Below, piece by piece: positions 37,507 to 48,373 of a DNA stretch of 64,000 nucleotides. How positions within the stretch are numbered: the stretch's first letter is position 1; every line of letters begins with the position of its first letter. The notes beneath the pieces were generated by a model. It did not search any database. It saw only the letters and a list, made by a program, of their open reading frames with translations, and was not told the DNA's origin. Both the position numbers and the translations under genes were made by a program. The DNA is from Desulfuribacillus stibiiarsenatis. GTDB taxonomy: Bacteria; Bacillota; Bacilli; Desulfuribacillales; Desulfuribacillaceae. Location of the stretch: contig NZ_MJAT01000003.1 in the NCBI RefSeq assembly GCF_001742305.1, positions 1-64,000 of the forward strand. The letters are read 5' to 3'.

Positions 37507-37794
37507 ATGCGTAAATATGAAATGATGTATGTTTTACGCCCTGATTTGACAGAAGAGAAGATTGCTGAGGTTGTTGAGAAGTTCAAGAACATTATCATAA
37601 ACCAAGGTGGAGAAATTACTGCTTTCAAAGAAATGGGAAAACGTCGTTTAGCTTACGAGATTAAGCACATTAAAGAAGGTTTCTACTTTCTTAAGAATTT
37701 CGATGCTACACCAGAAATCGTAGCTGAGCTTGATCGTGTAACTCGTATTACTGATGAAGTAATCCGTTTCCTGATATTCCGTGTAGACCAATAA
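37507..37794 (+). CDS. rpsF: 30S ribosomal protein S6
   Basis: A 95-residue protein with the standard S6 opening MRKYEMMYVLRPDLTEEKI and the later KRRLAYEIKHIKEGFYFLKNF. It binds S18 in the small subunit platform. The start ATG 37507 follows AAAGGAGGTG at six bases. An overlapping ATG at 37503 is out of frame. Confidence 0.97.
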   Translation: MRKYEMMYVLRPDLTEEKIAEVVEKFKNIIINQGGEITAFKEMGKRRLAYEIKHIKEGFYFLKNFDATPEIVAELDRVTRITDEVIRFLIFRVDQ

Positions 37795-37852
37795 TCTCAC
37801 GAATAACAAGGATGATCACACAAAGTAATCGAGAAGACGGAGGGGAACGAAG

Positions 37853-38305
37853 ATGATTAACCGTATCGTATTAATTGGTCGCCTCGGAGCGGACCCAGAA
37901 TTAAGATACACTCAGCAAGGTACAGCTGTTATTTCTTTCGACGTAGCTGTCAATCGACAGTTTAAAAGCGGAGATGGAAGCCGTGAAGCCGATTGGATTC
38001 CAATCGTAGCATGGAGACAGTTAGCGGAGTTGTGTGCTCAATATCTGAAAAAGGGTAGCCAAATAGCAATTGAAGGCCGTTTACAGACTAGAAGCTACGA
38101 AAATAAAGACGGACAAAAAGTCAAAGTCTTTGAAGTACTAGCTGAGAATGTACAATTCCTAGATCGAGCTTCTGAAGCTGGACAAGGTGGAACCGGTAAT
38201 AAAGGCTATCAAGGTCAAGAGAGTACGAATCGTTCCAATTATAATGACCCCTTCGCAAACAGTGATAAGGTAATCGATATTTCTGATGATGACTTACCAT
38301 TTTAA
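37853..38305 (+). CDS. ssb: Single-stranded DNA-binding protein
   Basis: A 150-residue SSB. The OB fold is at about 1-105 (MINRIVLIGRLGADPELRYT, FDVAVNR, ADWIPIVAWRQLAELCAQYL, SQIAIEGRLQTRSYE). A flexible Gly/Gln/Asn-rich linker follows. The acidic tail DISDDDLPF recruits partner proteins. The start ATG follows GGAGGGGAACG. It lies between rpsF and rpsR, the usual order. Confidence 0.97.
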   Translation: MINRIVLIGRLGADPELRYTQQGTAVISFDVAVNRQFKSGDGSREADWIPIVAWRQLAELCAQYLKKGSQIAIEGRLQTRSYENKDGQKVKVFEVLAENVQFLDRASEAGQGGTGNKGYQGQESTNRSNYNDPFANSDKVIDISDDDLPF

Positions 38306-38328
38306 TGAAACAGTAAGGAGGGATTCTC

Positions 38329-38559
38329 TTGCGTAAACAACGTGGAACTAAGAGACGTCGCGTATGTGCTTTTTGTGTAGACAAATCAAACACAGCGATT
38401 GACTATAAAGAAGTGAATAAGCTAACGAAGTTTGTCACGGAACGTGGTAAAATTTTACCTCGACGTATTACAGGAAACTGTGCAAAGCACCAACGTAAAC
38501 TTACAACTGCAATTAAGCGTTCACGTCAACTTGCTTTGTTACCATACACAAACGAGTAA
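38329..38559 (+). CDS. rpsR: 30S ribosomal protein S18
   Basis: A 76-residue basic protein with the S18 pattern [29 protein letters not shown] and [12 protein letters not shown]. The Cys-rich form (CAFC and NCAKH) suggests zinc binding. The start is TTG 38329, preceded by AAGGAGGG at seven bases. It is the last gene of the rpsF-ssb-rpsR operon. Confidence 0.96.
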   Translation: MRKQRGTKRRRVCAFCVDKSNTAIDYKEVNKLTKFVTERGKILPRRITGNCAKHQRKLTTAIKRSRQLALLPYTNE

Positions 38560-38573
38560 GATGGAATGTAGAA

Positions 38574-38598
38574 AAGGGCACAAATTGTGCTCTTTTTT
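38574..38598 (+). terminator. rpsF-ssb-rpsR terminator
   Basis: AGGGCACAA pairs with TTGTGCTCT (one G-T) and six to seven T residues overlap the end. Confidence 0.85.
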
Positions 38599-38599
38599 C

Positions 38600-38630
38600 A
38601 TTACCAGAATTTATATAAAATTCTGGTAAT
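38600..38630. repeat. 31-base perfect inverted repeat
   Basis: ATTACCAGAATTT and AAATTCTGGTAAT are exact reverse complements around ATATA. It has no T-run of its own; it lies directly after the rpsR terminator and directly before repeat copy C. It could be an operator or a remnant. Confidence 0.7.
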
Positions 38631-38635
38631 AAGTA

Positions 38636-38696
38636 ACGGCAACTAAGGCATCCACCTGCTCCTTAAAGGCTTGGTGTATGCCAAGTTTTGTTTATA
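38636..38696 (+). repeat. Hairpin repeat (copy C) upstream of the MazG-like gene
   Basis: Flanks are CGGCAACTAA and CCAAGTTTTGTTTATA (one base unlike the family consensus). The stem is GGCATCCACC/GGTGTATGCC with an inner CCTT/AAGG loop. It ends 84 bases before the next start. Confidence 0.68.
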
Positions 38697-38779
38697 ATAT
38701 TTTCATCGTTACATCGGATTTTTAGCAGGATATAGGTAGATAGATGTTGAAAGTATATGGATTAGGGAGGTGCGTTTTC

Positions 38780-39088
38780 GTGGATAATGGAAAGGACTTT
38801 AATATTGCTAAAAATGTGAAAATCATAGAGTGGCTAAAAACAGAAATACTAGATAGTATAGCCGGTTTGTTCAAAGGGTTACAAAAAGGTAGTGAACAAG
38901 TATTTGTCGATTTTCTAGCGAATATTATTGTACTGACTTATGTATTAGGTCGACGCCTAGGCTTATCGTTTCGCGAGTTAGACCAAGAAGTATTAAATCA
39001 AATCGCGCAAAACAAAGAAAGCGGTCATCAGCTAGAGGAATGGTTTGGTGATTTATCAGCACTCCAACAACACATCGATAAGAGGTAA
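38780..39088 (+). CDS. MazG-like family protein
   Basis: A 102-residue protein beginning MDNGKDFNIAKNVKIIEWLK, with the helical core (LLDSIAGLFKGLQKGSEQ-like and FVDFLANIIVLTYVLGRRLG) of the small MazG-like group (PF12643). MazG relatives hydrolyse nucleoside triphosphates, but these small members lack a clear metal motif. The start is GTG 38780, supported by GGGAGGTG at seven bases; the frame opens further up but has no such signal. It precedes yybS by 10 bases. Confidence 0.72.
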   Translation: MDNGKDFNIAKNVKIIEWLKTEILDSIAGLFKGLQKGSEQVFVDFLANIIVLTYVLGRRLGLSFRELDQEVLNQIAQNKESGHQLEEWFGDLSALQQHIDKR

Positions 39089-39098
39089 GAGGTGAGTC

Positions 39099-40040
39099 AT
39101 GGATAAACAGCAACAACTGCGTGGGATGATTGAAGGGGCTATTTTAAGCGCAGTGTGGGTAATTTTATTGTTTTTAACATTGTATACGCCGCTTGCTTTA
39201 GTAGGTGTAGTCATATTGCCATTACCATTTACAATATTGACGTACCGCAAAGGGTTATATACGGCAGGGATCACTGCAATTGTAGCCATCGTATTAGCAT
39301 TAGTGTTTAACTTACTAGTGATTGGTTTTATCTTAATTCTCAACAGCATCATTGTTGGAATTGTGACGGGGTATTTCATACGGGAACGTAAGCAGCCAGG
39401 AGTTATATTCTTAGCAATTAGCTTGTCCATCCTTGCAAGTAATTTATTATCTCTTGCACTGTTATCTGCTGTTACGAATTATAATTTAATTACTGATTTA
39501 TCGAATACCTTAAAGGAATCCATGGCGTTATCAGAATCAATTTTTGCAGGCCTTGGAGTGAGTGCCGTTTTAACAGAAGCAAATATTGATGAAATGGTGC
39601 ATATGGTAAGAATCTTACTTCCGTCAATATTGATTGCTATTTCTGTTATAACTGCTTACGCATACTACCATATTGTTAGCTATGTGCTGAAAAAGCTTCA
39701 AGTACGTATTGCGAAGTTGCCTCCAATTCAAGATTTTCAATTACCGAAAAAAGTTCTATATAGCTATTTCTTTGCTACTATAGGTATTATATTTTTTATG
39801 CTTACAGGGTCAACGGATCACTTCATGTATTCACTGCTAATCAATATTGTCCAGATTTTATCACTGGCATTAGCAGTACAAGGAATAGGCTTATTGCTAT
39901 ACTATATGAATCGTAAGGGTTGGCCGAAAATTTTAAGGATTCCTATATTGATTCTTTGCTTGCATCCTATTCTATTGCAAATCATGACGTGGGTCGGTAT
40001 GTTTGATATTCTGTTTAACTGGCGGAAATTGCCGAAATAA
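39099..40040 (+). CDS. yybS: DUF2232 (YybS-like) membrane protein
   Basis: A 313-residue polytopic membrane protein with about eight hydrophobic segments, of the YybS/DUF2232 family. These are regularly found just upstream of gdpP (yybT), as here with a 17-base gap. The opening RGMIEGAILSAVWVILLFLT and TILTYRKGLYTAGITAIVAI are typical. Function is not established; ECF-transporter-like substrate binding has been proposed for related families. Confidence 0.88.
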   Translation: MDKQQQLRGMIEGAILSAVWVILLFLTLYTPLALVGVVILPLPFTILTYRKGLYTAGITAIVAIVLALVFNLLVIGFILILNSIIVGIVTGYFIRERKQPGVIFLAISLSILASNLLSLALLSAVTNYNLITDLSNTLKESMALSESIFAGLGVSAVLTEANIDEMVHMVRILLPSILIAISVITAYAYYHIVSYVLKKLQVRIAKLPPIQDFQLPKKVLYSYFFATIGIIFFMLTGSTDHFMYSLLINIVQILSLALAVQGIGLLLYYMNRKGWPKILRIPILILCLHPILLQIMTWVGMFDILFNWRKLPK

Positions 40041-40057
40041 GTTAGGAGCTGTGCCCA

Positions 40058-42025
40058 GTGAAAGTATCCGCGATTTATAACCGTGGTCCAAGGTTTTTCG
40101 CATATTATTCCATGATTCTATCAATTATAGTGATTGCTATTTTATATTTCTATAATGAATTAGTATCAGCTATCGCCCTTTGCGTATGGCTCGGCTTAGT
40201 ATTGTATTTTAAACGCGTGGAATTCCGATATACGGAGGACATGGAAGAGTTCGTGCTTACAATGGCTAGGCGGATTAAACGAAGCGAGAATCATGCAATG
40301 GCGTTCTTGCCAATTGGTGTTGTTGTGGTAGATGGTGACGGTGATATTGCGTGGTTTAATAACTATGTAACGGAAATCATGGATTTACCATTGCGGGTAG
40401 GAGAGAAATTTCTTAGCCAATGGGCAGAAACGTTCCATTTAATTAACAAGGCGGGCGCTATTCAGGAATCAGCGCAATTTTCTCTTTCAGAGCATGTGTA
40501 TCGAGTCCAATATGTAAAAGAAGAAGGAATCGTCTACTTCATTGATCAAACGAGTTATATAGAAATCGAATCCAAACTACGTAAATCAAATGTAGTAATC
40601 GGTCTATTACAATTAGATAACTTCCATGAGATGAGTAAGGACCTAAACGAGCATGATGCATCGCTTTTGTTAGCAGAAGTCATGACCTTAATTTTCGAAT
40701 GGGCCCATAAATATAAGATACTTATTAAACGTCTTCAGCAAGAAAGTTACATGCTGATATTAGATACAGAGAAACTAGAAGCCCTAGAGAATGATAGGTT
40801 CTCAATCTTAGACCAAGTTAAGCGGTTAGAAGAGCGGACAGATGTCATGATTACGGTCAGTATGGGGATAGCTGCAGGATTGGCTGATACAGTATCGAAG
40901 GGACAGCAAGCGCAAGAAGGTCTTGACCTAGCATTAGCACGAGGTGGAGATCAGGTAGCAATTAAGCGGGGCGACAAGGTAACGTATTACGGTGGTCGTT
41001 CAGATGCTGTAGAGAAGCGTACCAAAGTAAGGGCACGAGTTACGGCGCATAGTTTGCGAGAGCTTATCATTGCTTGTGATACCGTGTATATAGCGCCTCA
41101 TATCGATCCCGATCCAGACGCTTTAGGGTCTGCTATGGGTGCTCTTAGTATAGTTCAAAGCGTGGGCAAGACAGGATATATTGTGATTGATAAACCGAAC
41201 CCATCAATACGGAAAATCCTACGATACTTAGAAGAGCATGGTATGGGAAAATATATTGTCACACCTGAAGTAGCAATATCCGGCATGCGCAAGAAAAGTC
41301 TGTTGATCTGTGTTGACCATCATAAACCTAGTTTGACGATGGATAAGCGACTACTTACGTTAACGAGCAACATTGTTGTTATAGATCATCATCGACGGGG
41401 TGAGGAGGTTATTGATAAGCCTTCACTGTTATACGTAGAACCGTATGCATCTTCCACCTGCGAATTAATTACGGAATTAGTGGAATATCAATATAAAAAA
41501 GTACGTTTATCACAAATTGTTGCAACACTTCTGATGGCAGGGATAGTGGTCGATACCAAGAACTTTGCTTTCCATACAGGAGCTCGTACATTTGAAGCTG
41601 CATCTTACTTAAGAAGAGAAGGTGCCGATAATCTAATTATGAGTCGTCTGCTCGCCGATGATTTTGACCTATTTGTCGAACGTTCAGAAATTGTTCGCAA
41701 GGCAGAAGTGTTACCAGGTGGAATCGCCATTGCAAAGGCGAAGAAAAACGAGAAATATGGGACAGTAATCATTGCCCAAGCGGCGAATACATTAATTAGT
41801 CTGGAAGGAATTCGAGCATCCTTTGTACTGCAAGAAGTAGATTATGGCGTTGCTATATCAGCACGTAGTCAAGGGGATGTCAATGTCCAATTGATAATGG
41901 AGCAACTCGGTGGCGGTGGACACTTAACGACAGCAGCCGCGCAACTACGAGATGTGAATTTAGAAGAGGCAGAGCGAATGTTACACGAGGTATTATCAAA
42001 AGTGAAAACTGAGGGAGGATTATAA
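40058..42025 (+). CDS. gdpP: Cyclic-di-AMP phosphodiesterase GdpP (YybT)
   Basis: A 655-residue membrane protein that hydrolyses c-di-AMP. Two N-terminal membrane helices (about 15-55) are followed by a PAS-like domain (about 75-165) and a degenerate GGDEF domain (the active-site position reads QQESY, so no cyclase activity). A DHH domain follows with [21 protein letters not shown] and VVIDHH, and a DHHA1 domain with [12 protein letters not shown]. All DHH metal ligands are visible. The start is GTG 40058 after TTAGGAGCTG. It ends one base before rplI. The usual yybS-gdpP-rplI order is kept. Confidence 0.96.
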   Translation: MKVSAIYNRGPRFFAYYSMILSIIVIAILYFYNELVSAIALCVWLGLVLYFKRVEFRYTEDMEEFVLTMARRIKRSENHAMAFLPIGVVVVDGDGDIAWFNNYVTEIMDLPLRVGEKFLSQWAETFHLINKAGAIQESAQFSLSEHVYRVQYVKEEGIVYFIDQTSYIEIESKLRKSNVVIGLLQLDNFHEMSKDLNEHDASLLLAEVMTLIFEWAHKYKILIKRLQQESYMLILDTEKLEALENDRFSILDQVKRLEERTDVMITVSMGIAAGLADTVSKGQQAQEGLDLALARGGDQVAIKRGDKVTYYGGRSDAVEKRTKVRARVTAHSLRELIIACDTVYIAPHIDPDPDALGSAMGALSIVQSVGKTGYIVIDKPNPSIRKILRYLEEHGMGKYIVTPEVAISGMRKKSLLICVDHHKPSLTMDKRLLTLTSNIVVIDHHRRGEEVIDKPSLLYVEPYASSTCELITELVEYQYKKVRLSQIVATLLMAGIVVDTKNFAFHTGARTFEAASYLRREGADNLIMSRLLADDFDLFVERSEIVRKAEVLPGGIAIAKAKKNEKYGTVIIAQAANTLISLEGIRASFVLQEVDYGVAISARSQGDVNVQLIMEQLGGGGHLTTAAAQLRDVNLEEAERMLHEVLSKVKTEGGL

Positions 42026-42026
42026 A

Positions 42027-42470
42027 ATGAAAGTTATATTTCTTGCAGACGTGAAAGGCATAGGGAAAAAGGGAGAGGTAAAAGAAGTAGCAGAGGGTTA
42101 TGCTCGCAATTTCCTACTTCCAAAGGGTCATGCTGTAGAAGCAAATACAGGGGCAGTCAAACAACTGGAGCAGAAGAAAGAAAGCGAACAAAAGAAGCAA
42201 CAGAAAGAGCTTGAAGAGGCGAAGCTACTTGCTAAGAAAATCGATGAAACAACCGTTATAATCAAAGCAAAATCAGGGGAAGGCGGACGTTTATACGGAG
42301 CTATCACTTCTAAGAATATTGCCGATGAGTTAAAAAAACAAAATATCGTAATTGATAAGCGTAAGATTGACCTAGACGATGCCATTCGTACACTAGGTGT
42401 GACGAAGGTGGAAGTAAAAGTATATCCGAAAGTTACAGGAAAGTTAACAGTCCAAATCACCGAAGAATAA
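42027..42470 (+). CDS. rplI: 50S ribosomal protein L9
   Basis: A 147-residue protein, full length. The N-terminal domain [20 protein letters not shown] with [13 protein letters not shown] is typical, then a long charged central helix and a C-terminal domain ([34 protein letters not shown]). The start ATG follows GAGGGAGGAT. Confidence 0.97.
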   Translation: MKVIFLADVKGIGKKGEVKEVAEGYARNFLLPKGHAVEANTGAVKQLEQKKESEQKKQQKELEEAKLLAKKIDETTVIIKAKSGEGGRLYGAITSKNIADELKKQNIVIDKRKIDLDDAIRTLGVTKVEVKVYPKVTGKLTVQITEE

Positions 42471-42499
42471 CACATATTTGCCTAATGGGAGGCTAAACC

Positions 42500-43828
42500 A
42501 TGGACGAGTTGTCGTTTGATCGACTACCACCCCATAATACTGAGGCTGAACAAGCCGTTTTGGGATCTATATTACTGGATAATAATGCATTAGTTACTGT
42601 AAGTGAATTTTTGCAGCCGGAAGATTTCTATCGTAAGAACCATCAATTGATTTATTCAGCTTGTTTAGAAATCTATGAGAAAAACGAACCTGTAGATTTG
42701 GTTACCCTATCTAGCTATCTATTAGATAACAATATGATCGATGATGTGGGGGGACTTACTTATATAACAGGCTTATCCAACGGGGTACCGTCTGCTGCGA
42801 ATGCAGAATACTATGCGAAAAAAGTCGAAGAGAAAGCGATTCTCCGTAGGCTTATTTTTGCTGCCAACGGGATTGCCCAAAAAGGGTATGACGGTGGTCA
42901 TGAAATCGCGGAACTGCTAGACCAAGCAGAAAGCAAAATCTTTGAAGTGTCACAACGGAAAGTTGGTAAGGCATTCACTCCTATTAAAGACGTATTACTT
43001 GATACGTTTCACCGTATCGAAAGCTTACACAGTAGTCGTGGGGAAGTAACTGGACTAGCTTCTGGTTTCTATAAATTAGATGGCATGACTGCAGGCTTCC
43101 AAAAGTCTGATTTGATTATTATTGCGGCAAGACCATCGGTTGGTAAGACGGCCTTTGCCCTTAACGTAGCACAGAACATTGCCGTGCATTCGAAAGCACC
43201 AGTGGCCATTTTTAGCTTAGAGATGTCAAAAGACCAGTTAGTACAACGTATGGTATGTGCAGAAGGTAACGTAGATGCCAATAGAATTCGTACGGGAAAA
43301 CTACTAGAAGAAGACTGGCCAAAGCTGACAATGGCAATGGGGCGCCTGTCAGAGGCCCCTATTTTTATTGATGACTCGCCAAATGTAACAGTACTAGAGA
43401 TGCGCGCGAAACTAAGAAGACTACAAGCAGAGCACGGGCTTGGATTAGTCATGATTGATTACTTGCAGCTATTAAATTCGCATCGCCGTTCCGATAACCG
43501 TCAGCAAGAAATCTCTGAGATATCTAGAAACTTAAAAGGATTAGCAAGGGAGTTAGACGTTCCCGTAGTAGCATTATCCCAGTTAAGCCGTGCCGTGGAA
43601 TCCAGACAGGATAAACGTCCAATGCTTTCGGATATTCGTGAATCTGGAAGTATTGAGCAAGATGCTGATATTGTAGGATTCCTTTACCGTGATGATTACT
43701 ATAATCCAGAAACAGAGAAACAGAATATTATAGAAATCATTATTGCCAAGCATAGAAACGGTCCAGTAGGCTCTGTAGAACTGCTATTTCTAAAGCAATT
43801 TAATAAGTTTGTGAACTTAGCAGAATAG
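42500..43828 (+). CDS. dnaB: Replicative DNA helicase (DnaB)
   Basis: A 442-residue hexameric helicase, named DnaC in B. subtilis. The N-terminal domain (PHNTEAEQAVLGSILLD) is followed by the RecA-like core: Walker A ARPSVGKTAFALN near residue 210, FSLEMSKDQLVQRM, Walker B LVMIDYLQLL, and LSQLSRAVESRQDKRP. It unwinds DNA ahead of Pol III and is loaded at oriC. The start ATG follows GGGAGGCTAAACC. It may be co-transcribed with rplI. Confidence 0.97.
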   Translation: MDELSFDRLPPHNTEAEQAVLGSILLDNNALVTVSEFLQPEDFYRKNHQLIYSACLEIYEKNEPVDLVTLSSYLLDNNMIDDVGGLTYITGLSNGVPSAANAEYYAKKVEEKAILRRLIFAANGIAQKGYDGGHEIAELLDQAESKIFEVSQRKVGKAFTPIKDVLLDTFHRIESLHSSRGEVTGLASGFYKLDGMTAGFQKSDLIIIAARPSVGKTAFALNVAQNIAVHSKAPVAIFSLEMSKDQLVQRMVCAEGNVDANRIRTGKLLEEDWPKLTMAMGRLSEAPIFIDDSPNVTVLEMRAKLRRLQAEHGLGLVMIDYLQLLNSHRRSDNRQQEISEISRNLKGLARELDVPVVALSQLSRAVESRQDKRPMLSDIRESGSIEQDADIVGFLYRDDYYNPETEKQNIIEIIIAKHRNGPVGSVELLFLKQFNKFVNLAE

Positions 43829-43853
43829 AAGCTGCTTTAAAGCGCTAAAATGA

Positions 43854-43897
43854 AATTACGAACAAAAACGTTGAAAGCGCATTTAATGTTCGGAAAG
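43854..43897. promoter_or_regulatory. Two PurBox-like sites (PurR operator) upstream of purA
   Basis: On plus, AATTACGAACAAA (43854-43866) fits AWWWCCGAACWWT in 11 of 13 positions. On minus, CTTTCCGAACATT (43885-43897) fits in 12 of 13. They face each other with an 18-base gap, close to the 16-17 of the known B. subtilis PurR operators, just upstream of the promoter. PurR-type control is inferred. Confidence 0.65.
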
Positions 43898-43902
43898 TGT
43901 CA

Positions 43903-45257
<1,355 letters not shown>

Positions 45258-45259
<2 letters not shown>

Positions 45260-45297
45260 TAAAGTATTCCAATAAAATATTCCAATAAAAGTATTCT
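45258..45297. repeat. 13-base tandem repeat, about 3 units, just after purA
   Basis: AATAAAGTATTCC, AATAAAATATTCC and AATAAAAGTATTCT follow one another with a 13- to 14-base period, beginning in the purA stop codon. Confidence 0.7.
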
Positions 45298-45333
45298 AAC
45301 AAAATAATATCTATCTATTGGATAGTGAAATAG

Positions 45334-45374
45334 TGCCCGCCAAAAACGTGAATTTGCGATATGGTGGGCATTTC
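45334..45374 (+). terminator. Probable purA terminator
   Basis: TGCCCGCC pairs with GGTGGGCA (one G-T), with a 21-base loop, followed by TTTCT. The T-run is weak. Confidence 0.55.
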
Positions 45375-45464
45375 TCATGTTTGCCTTTATCAAGATTCCA
45401 TTGCAAAAAAACCAATATGACTTAGTTGGGCATTATTTCCTTTATATAAATTTACAATAAAGTG

Positions 45465-45493
45465 TTGCAATATAATTTGTACCATGGTATAGT
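45465..45493 (+). promoter_or_regulatory. tRNA-Lys/tRNA-Asp promoter
   Basis: TTGCAA (45465-45470), 17 bases, TATAGT (45488-45493), 34 bases before the tRNA-Lys 5' end. Confidence 0.65.
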
Positions 45494-45527
45494 AATTTTT
45501 GTCGTCAAAATTAAACAATTTTTGTAC

Positions 45528-45603
45528 GAGCCATTAGCTCAGTTGGTAGAGCACCTGACTTTTAATCAGGGTGTCGCTGGTTCGAGTCCAGCATGGCTCA
45601 CCA
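45528..45603 (+). tRNA. tRNA-Lys (anticodon UUU)
   Basis: A 76-base cloverleaf with encoded CCA. Acceptor GAGCCAT pairs with ATGGCTC, anticodon stem CCTGA/TCAGG has loop CTTTTAA, and the T arm has GGTTCGAGTCC. The anticodon TTT reads Lys codons. Confidence 0.97.
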
Positions 45604-45608
45604 TGAGT

Positions 45609-45685
45609 GGAGCTGTGGTGTAGAGGCCTAACATGCCTGCCTGTCACGCAGGAGATCGCGGGTTCGAATCCCGTCAGCTCCGCCA
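45609..45685 (+). tRNA. tRNA-Asp (anticodon GUC)
   Basis: A 77-base cloverleaf with encoded CCA, five bases after tRNA-Lys. Acceptor GGAGCTG pairs with CAGCTCC, anticodon stem CCTGC/GCAGG has loop CTGTCAC, and the T arm has GGGTTCGAATCCC. Confidence 0.97.
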
Positions 45686-45700
45686 AAACAAATTGCGAAA

Positions 45701-45731
45701 AAACCTTTAGGACTATCCTAGAGGTTTTTTT
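45701..45731 (+). terminator. tRNA operon terminator
   Basis: AAACCTTTAGGA pairs with TCCTAGAGGTTT (one mismatch) around CTA, followed by TTTTT. It ends the tRNA-Lys/Asp transcript. Confidence 0.85.
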
Positions 45732-45816
45732 GTATCCACCTTCAATTCCCAGTCAACTAGCAAGCAAATTTTTGTTACAATTATATATAACTTGTGAAAT
45801 ACTTTTAAACTATATT

Positions 45817-45900
45817 AGCATCTATATTAGTATCCATACGCTTACCCATACTCTTATCTATAGTCTAGCCTATACACTTATTCATACACTTGATTATAAC
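45817..45900. repeat. 12-base tandem repeat, 7 degenerate units
   Basis: Seven contiguous 12-base units start at 45817, 45829, 45841, 45853, 45865, 45877 and 45889, with consensus near CTTAYCCATACT. Examples are CTTACCCATACT, CTTATCTATAGT and CTTATTCATACA. In the 317-base gap 45686-46002 I see only the tRNA terminator and this array; no gene or clear promoter is visible. Confidence 0.75.
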
Positions 45901-46002
45901 AGCAATGCAAGTCTGTATAAGCAGCAATGTGCATTATTCATCCGTAATTCAGGTTTAGTCTAGCAATAGAGCGCACCAAACACACAAATATACAACTAGA
46001 AA

Positions 46003-48339
46003 ATGGTGATGAAAATGATAAATAAACGTTTCGGATGCATGTTACTCGTTTGCCTATTGTTTTCTCAGCTATTCATAGTATCTTATACGAATGCCCAGCT
46101 AATAGTAGATGAATGGCAATCAGAAACAGATGACGAGAACAAATCAAAGTACATGGTTTTTTTTCATGAAGAAATACATCATCGCGTCTTAGAAATGCTA
46201 GGCGTAGAGATTATATATCAGTCGGAAAATCTTCCTGTTGTAACGGTTCTGGCATCAGCGCAGGCTATACAGGAAATTCAGAAGGACTTAAGAGTCGCAT
46301 ATATAGAGAAGGATCAAAGGGTACAAGTAAGTTATGAAATTACGAACTTTAGTGAAGAAGTCATCATTGGTAACCAACAGCAAGTCAATTGGGGAACTGA
46401 TCGACTACATGCTAAGAATGCTTGGGATAAAAAATTATATGGGATTGGTGTGAAGGTAGCAGTACTTGATACGGGGATTGCTAGTCATCGAGACTTAAAG
46501 ATAGCCGGAGGCAAATCTTTCGTAGCATATACGAAATCCTATCAAGATGATAATGGACACGGCACCCATGTCGCAGGTGTAATTGCTGGTCAACATAGTA
46601 AAGTACTTGGTGTAGCTCCTCAAGCCAGTCTATATGCTGTAAAAGTATTAGATCGAAAAGGATTTGGAGATTTATCAGATATTATTGCTGGTGTAGATTG
46701 GTCTATCTCTAACAAGATGGACATTGTGAACTTGAGTTTAGGCTCGATTGACACCTCACAAACGTTAGAGAAGCTGTTTGAAAAGGGAGCTACAGAAGGT
46801 ATAGTCTTCGTAGCGGCAGCAGGAAATGATGGAGCATCAATCGACGATAATGTAGTGTACCCAGCATCGTCTGAACACGTAATAGCTGTTGCAGCTACCA
46901 CAATCCTAGATAATCGAGCAACATTTTCGGCCCAGGGAAAACAAGTAGAGATTGCAGCACCTGGTAATAAGATTACAAGCACATTTCTTAATAATCGATA
47001 TGTTCAGGCGAATGGAACTTCTATGGCAACACCTCACGTCACAGGGGTTCTAGCACTATGGAAACAGCAGAAACCGCTGGCAACTCCACAAGAATTAAGA
47101 AATTTGTTAGCACAACATACAATTGACTTAGGAGTACCAGGCAGAGACCGATCGTTCGGACATGGAATTGTACAAGTACCGTTCTTTGATACACCTAGGA
47201 TTCAATATTTTAGTTATTTGCGAGCACCTTTTTCGCCAGAGCAAGGAAGCATTGATTATTATATCTCTCCAACAACCAAACAGCAGCTGGAAAGCGGATC
47301 ATTCAAGCATGTGACAATTCAAGTCGGACCTACTGATCCAACCGGGAAAAGTGAAGAAAGGTTCTTCGAATTTAAAAGTAGTTCGCATACATCATATAAA
47401 CCGACGGATATATCCAATCATTGGGCCTATGCGCAGTTGCGAGATTTCCTTCATGCTGACCTAGTGAAAGGCTATAAAGGACTGGAAGGACAGAACTTTG
47501 TTGCGCCAAATCAGTCAATCACAAGAGCAGAATTTACAGCGATTATAGTTCGTGCCCTAAATCTTCACAGTAATGGTTCTGGGAAAAACTTTCGCGATGT
47601 CAAAGTAACAGACTGGCATTATGAACCGATACAGATTGCAAGTCAGTACGGAATTGTACATGGAATTACGGAATCTACTTTTGAACCAAGTCGGCCGATT
47701 ACACGAGCAGAAATTGCTGTTATGATTGTAAGGGCATATGGAGCAAGCGTATCCTTTGAAGGGGTGCAAAAGCTCCTTACCGATATTGATACACACTGGG
47801 GTCATAATGAAATTTCCAAAGCGACCCAAGGCGGGTTGATTCATGGATATCCAGATTTCACTTTTAGACCAGACGATCATTCGACAAGAGCAGAAGCGAT
47901 TGCAATGGTACATCGTGCATTAACACAAGAGCAGACTTCACTTGCTTCAAAAGCCGATATTATCAATACAGTCCTACAATATGAAAGACAGAGGATGCTA
48001 TTATACGCACAATCACAGACTACAGGGCTTGTAGCGGTTAACGCAGAGTATGCAACCGGATATTACCTAGGGCTAGTAGATGCATTGGATTCGAGTCTAG
48101 GCTACTGGCATACTACGGCAAAACCTGTCCTTGCTGAGGATGGGAAAGCGTTAAACATAGTAGTTCAAGATATTACTTTACAATCGAATCGTATGACTAA
48201 GGTACAAGTAGAAATATCCATGAACTTAGAATTTGAACAATTCAGCGAGCCCGAACAATATTGGAAACACGGCACTTTTTCATTAAGGAAAATGCCAGAT
48301 GGCAGTTGGAAAATATTCGACTATATAAGCAATGAATAA
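46003..48339 (+). CDS. Subtilisin-like serine protease with three S-layer homology (SLH) domains
   Basis: A 778-residue exported protein. A signal peptide (about 1-32) is followed by an I9-type propeptide (about 48-110), then an S8 peptidase domain (about 130-400). The triad is Asp156 (AVLDTGIA), His186 (NGHGTHVAG) and Ser340 (NGTSMATPHV). Three SLH domains follow (about 467-517, 527-577, 587-637; each ends with a TRAE-type motif), which bind secondary wall polymers, then an unassigned ~120-residue C-terminus. The likely role is protein processing or nutrient release at the cell surface. The start is uncertain: ATG 46003 is the outermost, but GGTGA suggests ATG 46015. Confidence 0.92.
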   Translation: MVMKMINKRFGCMLLVCLLFSQLFIVSYTNAQLIVDEWQSETDDENKSKYMVFFHEEIHHRVLEMLGVEIIYQSENLPVVTVLASAQAIQEIQKDLRVAYIEKDQRVQVSYEITNFSEEVIIGNQQQVNWGTDRLHAKNAWDKKLYGIGVKVAVLDTGIASHRDLKIAGGKSFVAYTKSYQDDNGHGTHVAGVIAGQHSKVLGVAPQASLYAVKVLDRKGFGDLSDIIAGVDWSISNKMDIVNLSLGSIDTSQTLEKLFEKGATEGIVFVAAAGNDGASIDDNVVYPASSEHVIAVAATTILDNRATFSAQGKQVEIAAPGNKITSTFLNNRYVQANGTSMATPHVTGVLALWKQQKPLATPQELRNLLAQHTIDLGVPGRDRSFGHGIVQVPFFDTPRIQYFSYLRAPFSPEQGSIDYYISPTTKQQLESGSFKHVTIQVGPTDPTGKSEERFFEFKSSSHTSYKPTDISNHWAYAQLRDFLHADLVKGYKGLEGQNFVAPNQSITRAEFTAIIVRALNLHSNGSGKNFRDVKVTDWHYEPIQIASQYGIVHGITESTFEPSRPITRAEIAVMIVRAYGASVSFEGVQKLLTDIDTHWGHNEISKATQGGLIHGYPDFTFRPDDHSTRAEAIAMVHRALTQEQTSLASKADIINTVLQYERQRMLLYAQSQTTGLVAVNAEYATGYYLGLVDALDSSLGYWHTTAKPVLAEDGKALNIVVQDITLQSNRMTKVQVEISMNLEFEQFSEPEQYWKHGTFSLRKMPDGSWKIFDYISNE

Positions 48340-48373
48340 ATCATCATTCAACAATTAGAAAGGTGGGGTTGAA

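Noticed and set aside
45817-45900. CRISPR array
   Set aside because: Units are 12 bases, contiguous and without spacers; no cas genes are in the window.
45607-45963. 118-residue plus-strand frame with a periodic YTLIHTL-type peptide
   Set aside because: It covers all of tRNA-Asp and its terminator; the periodicity comes from the 12-base tandem repeat, and there is no start signal.
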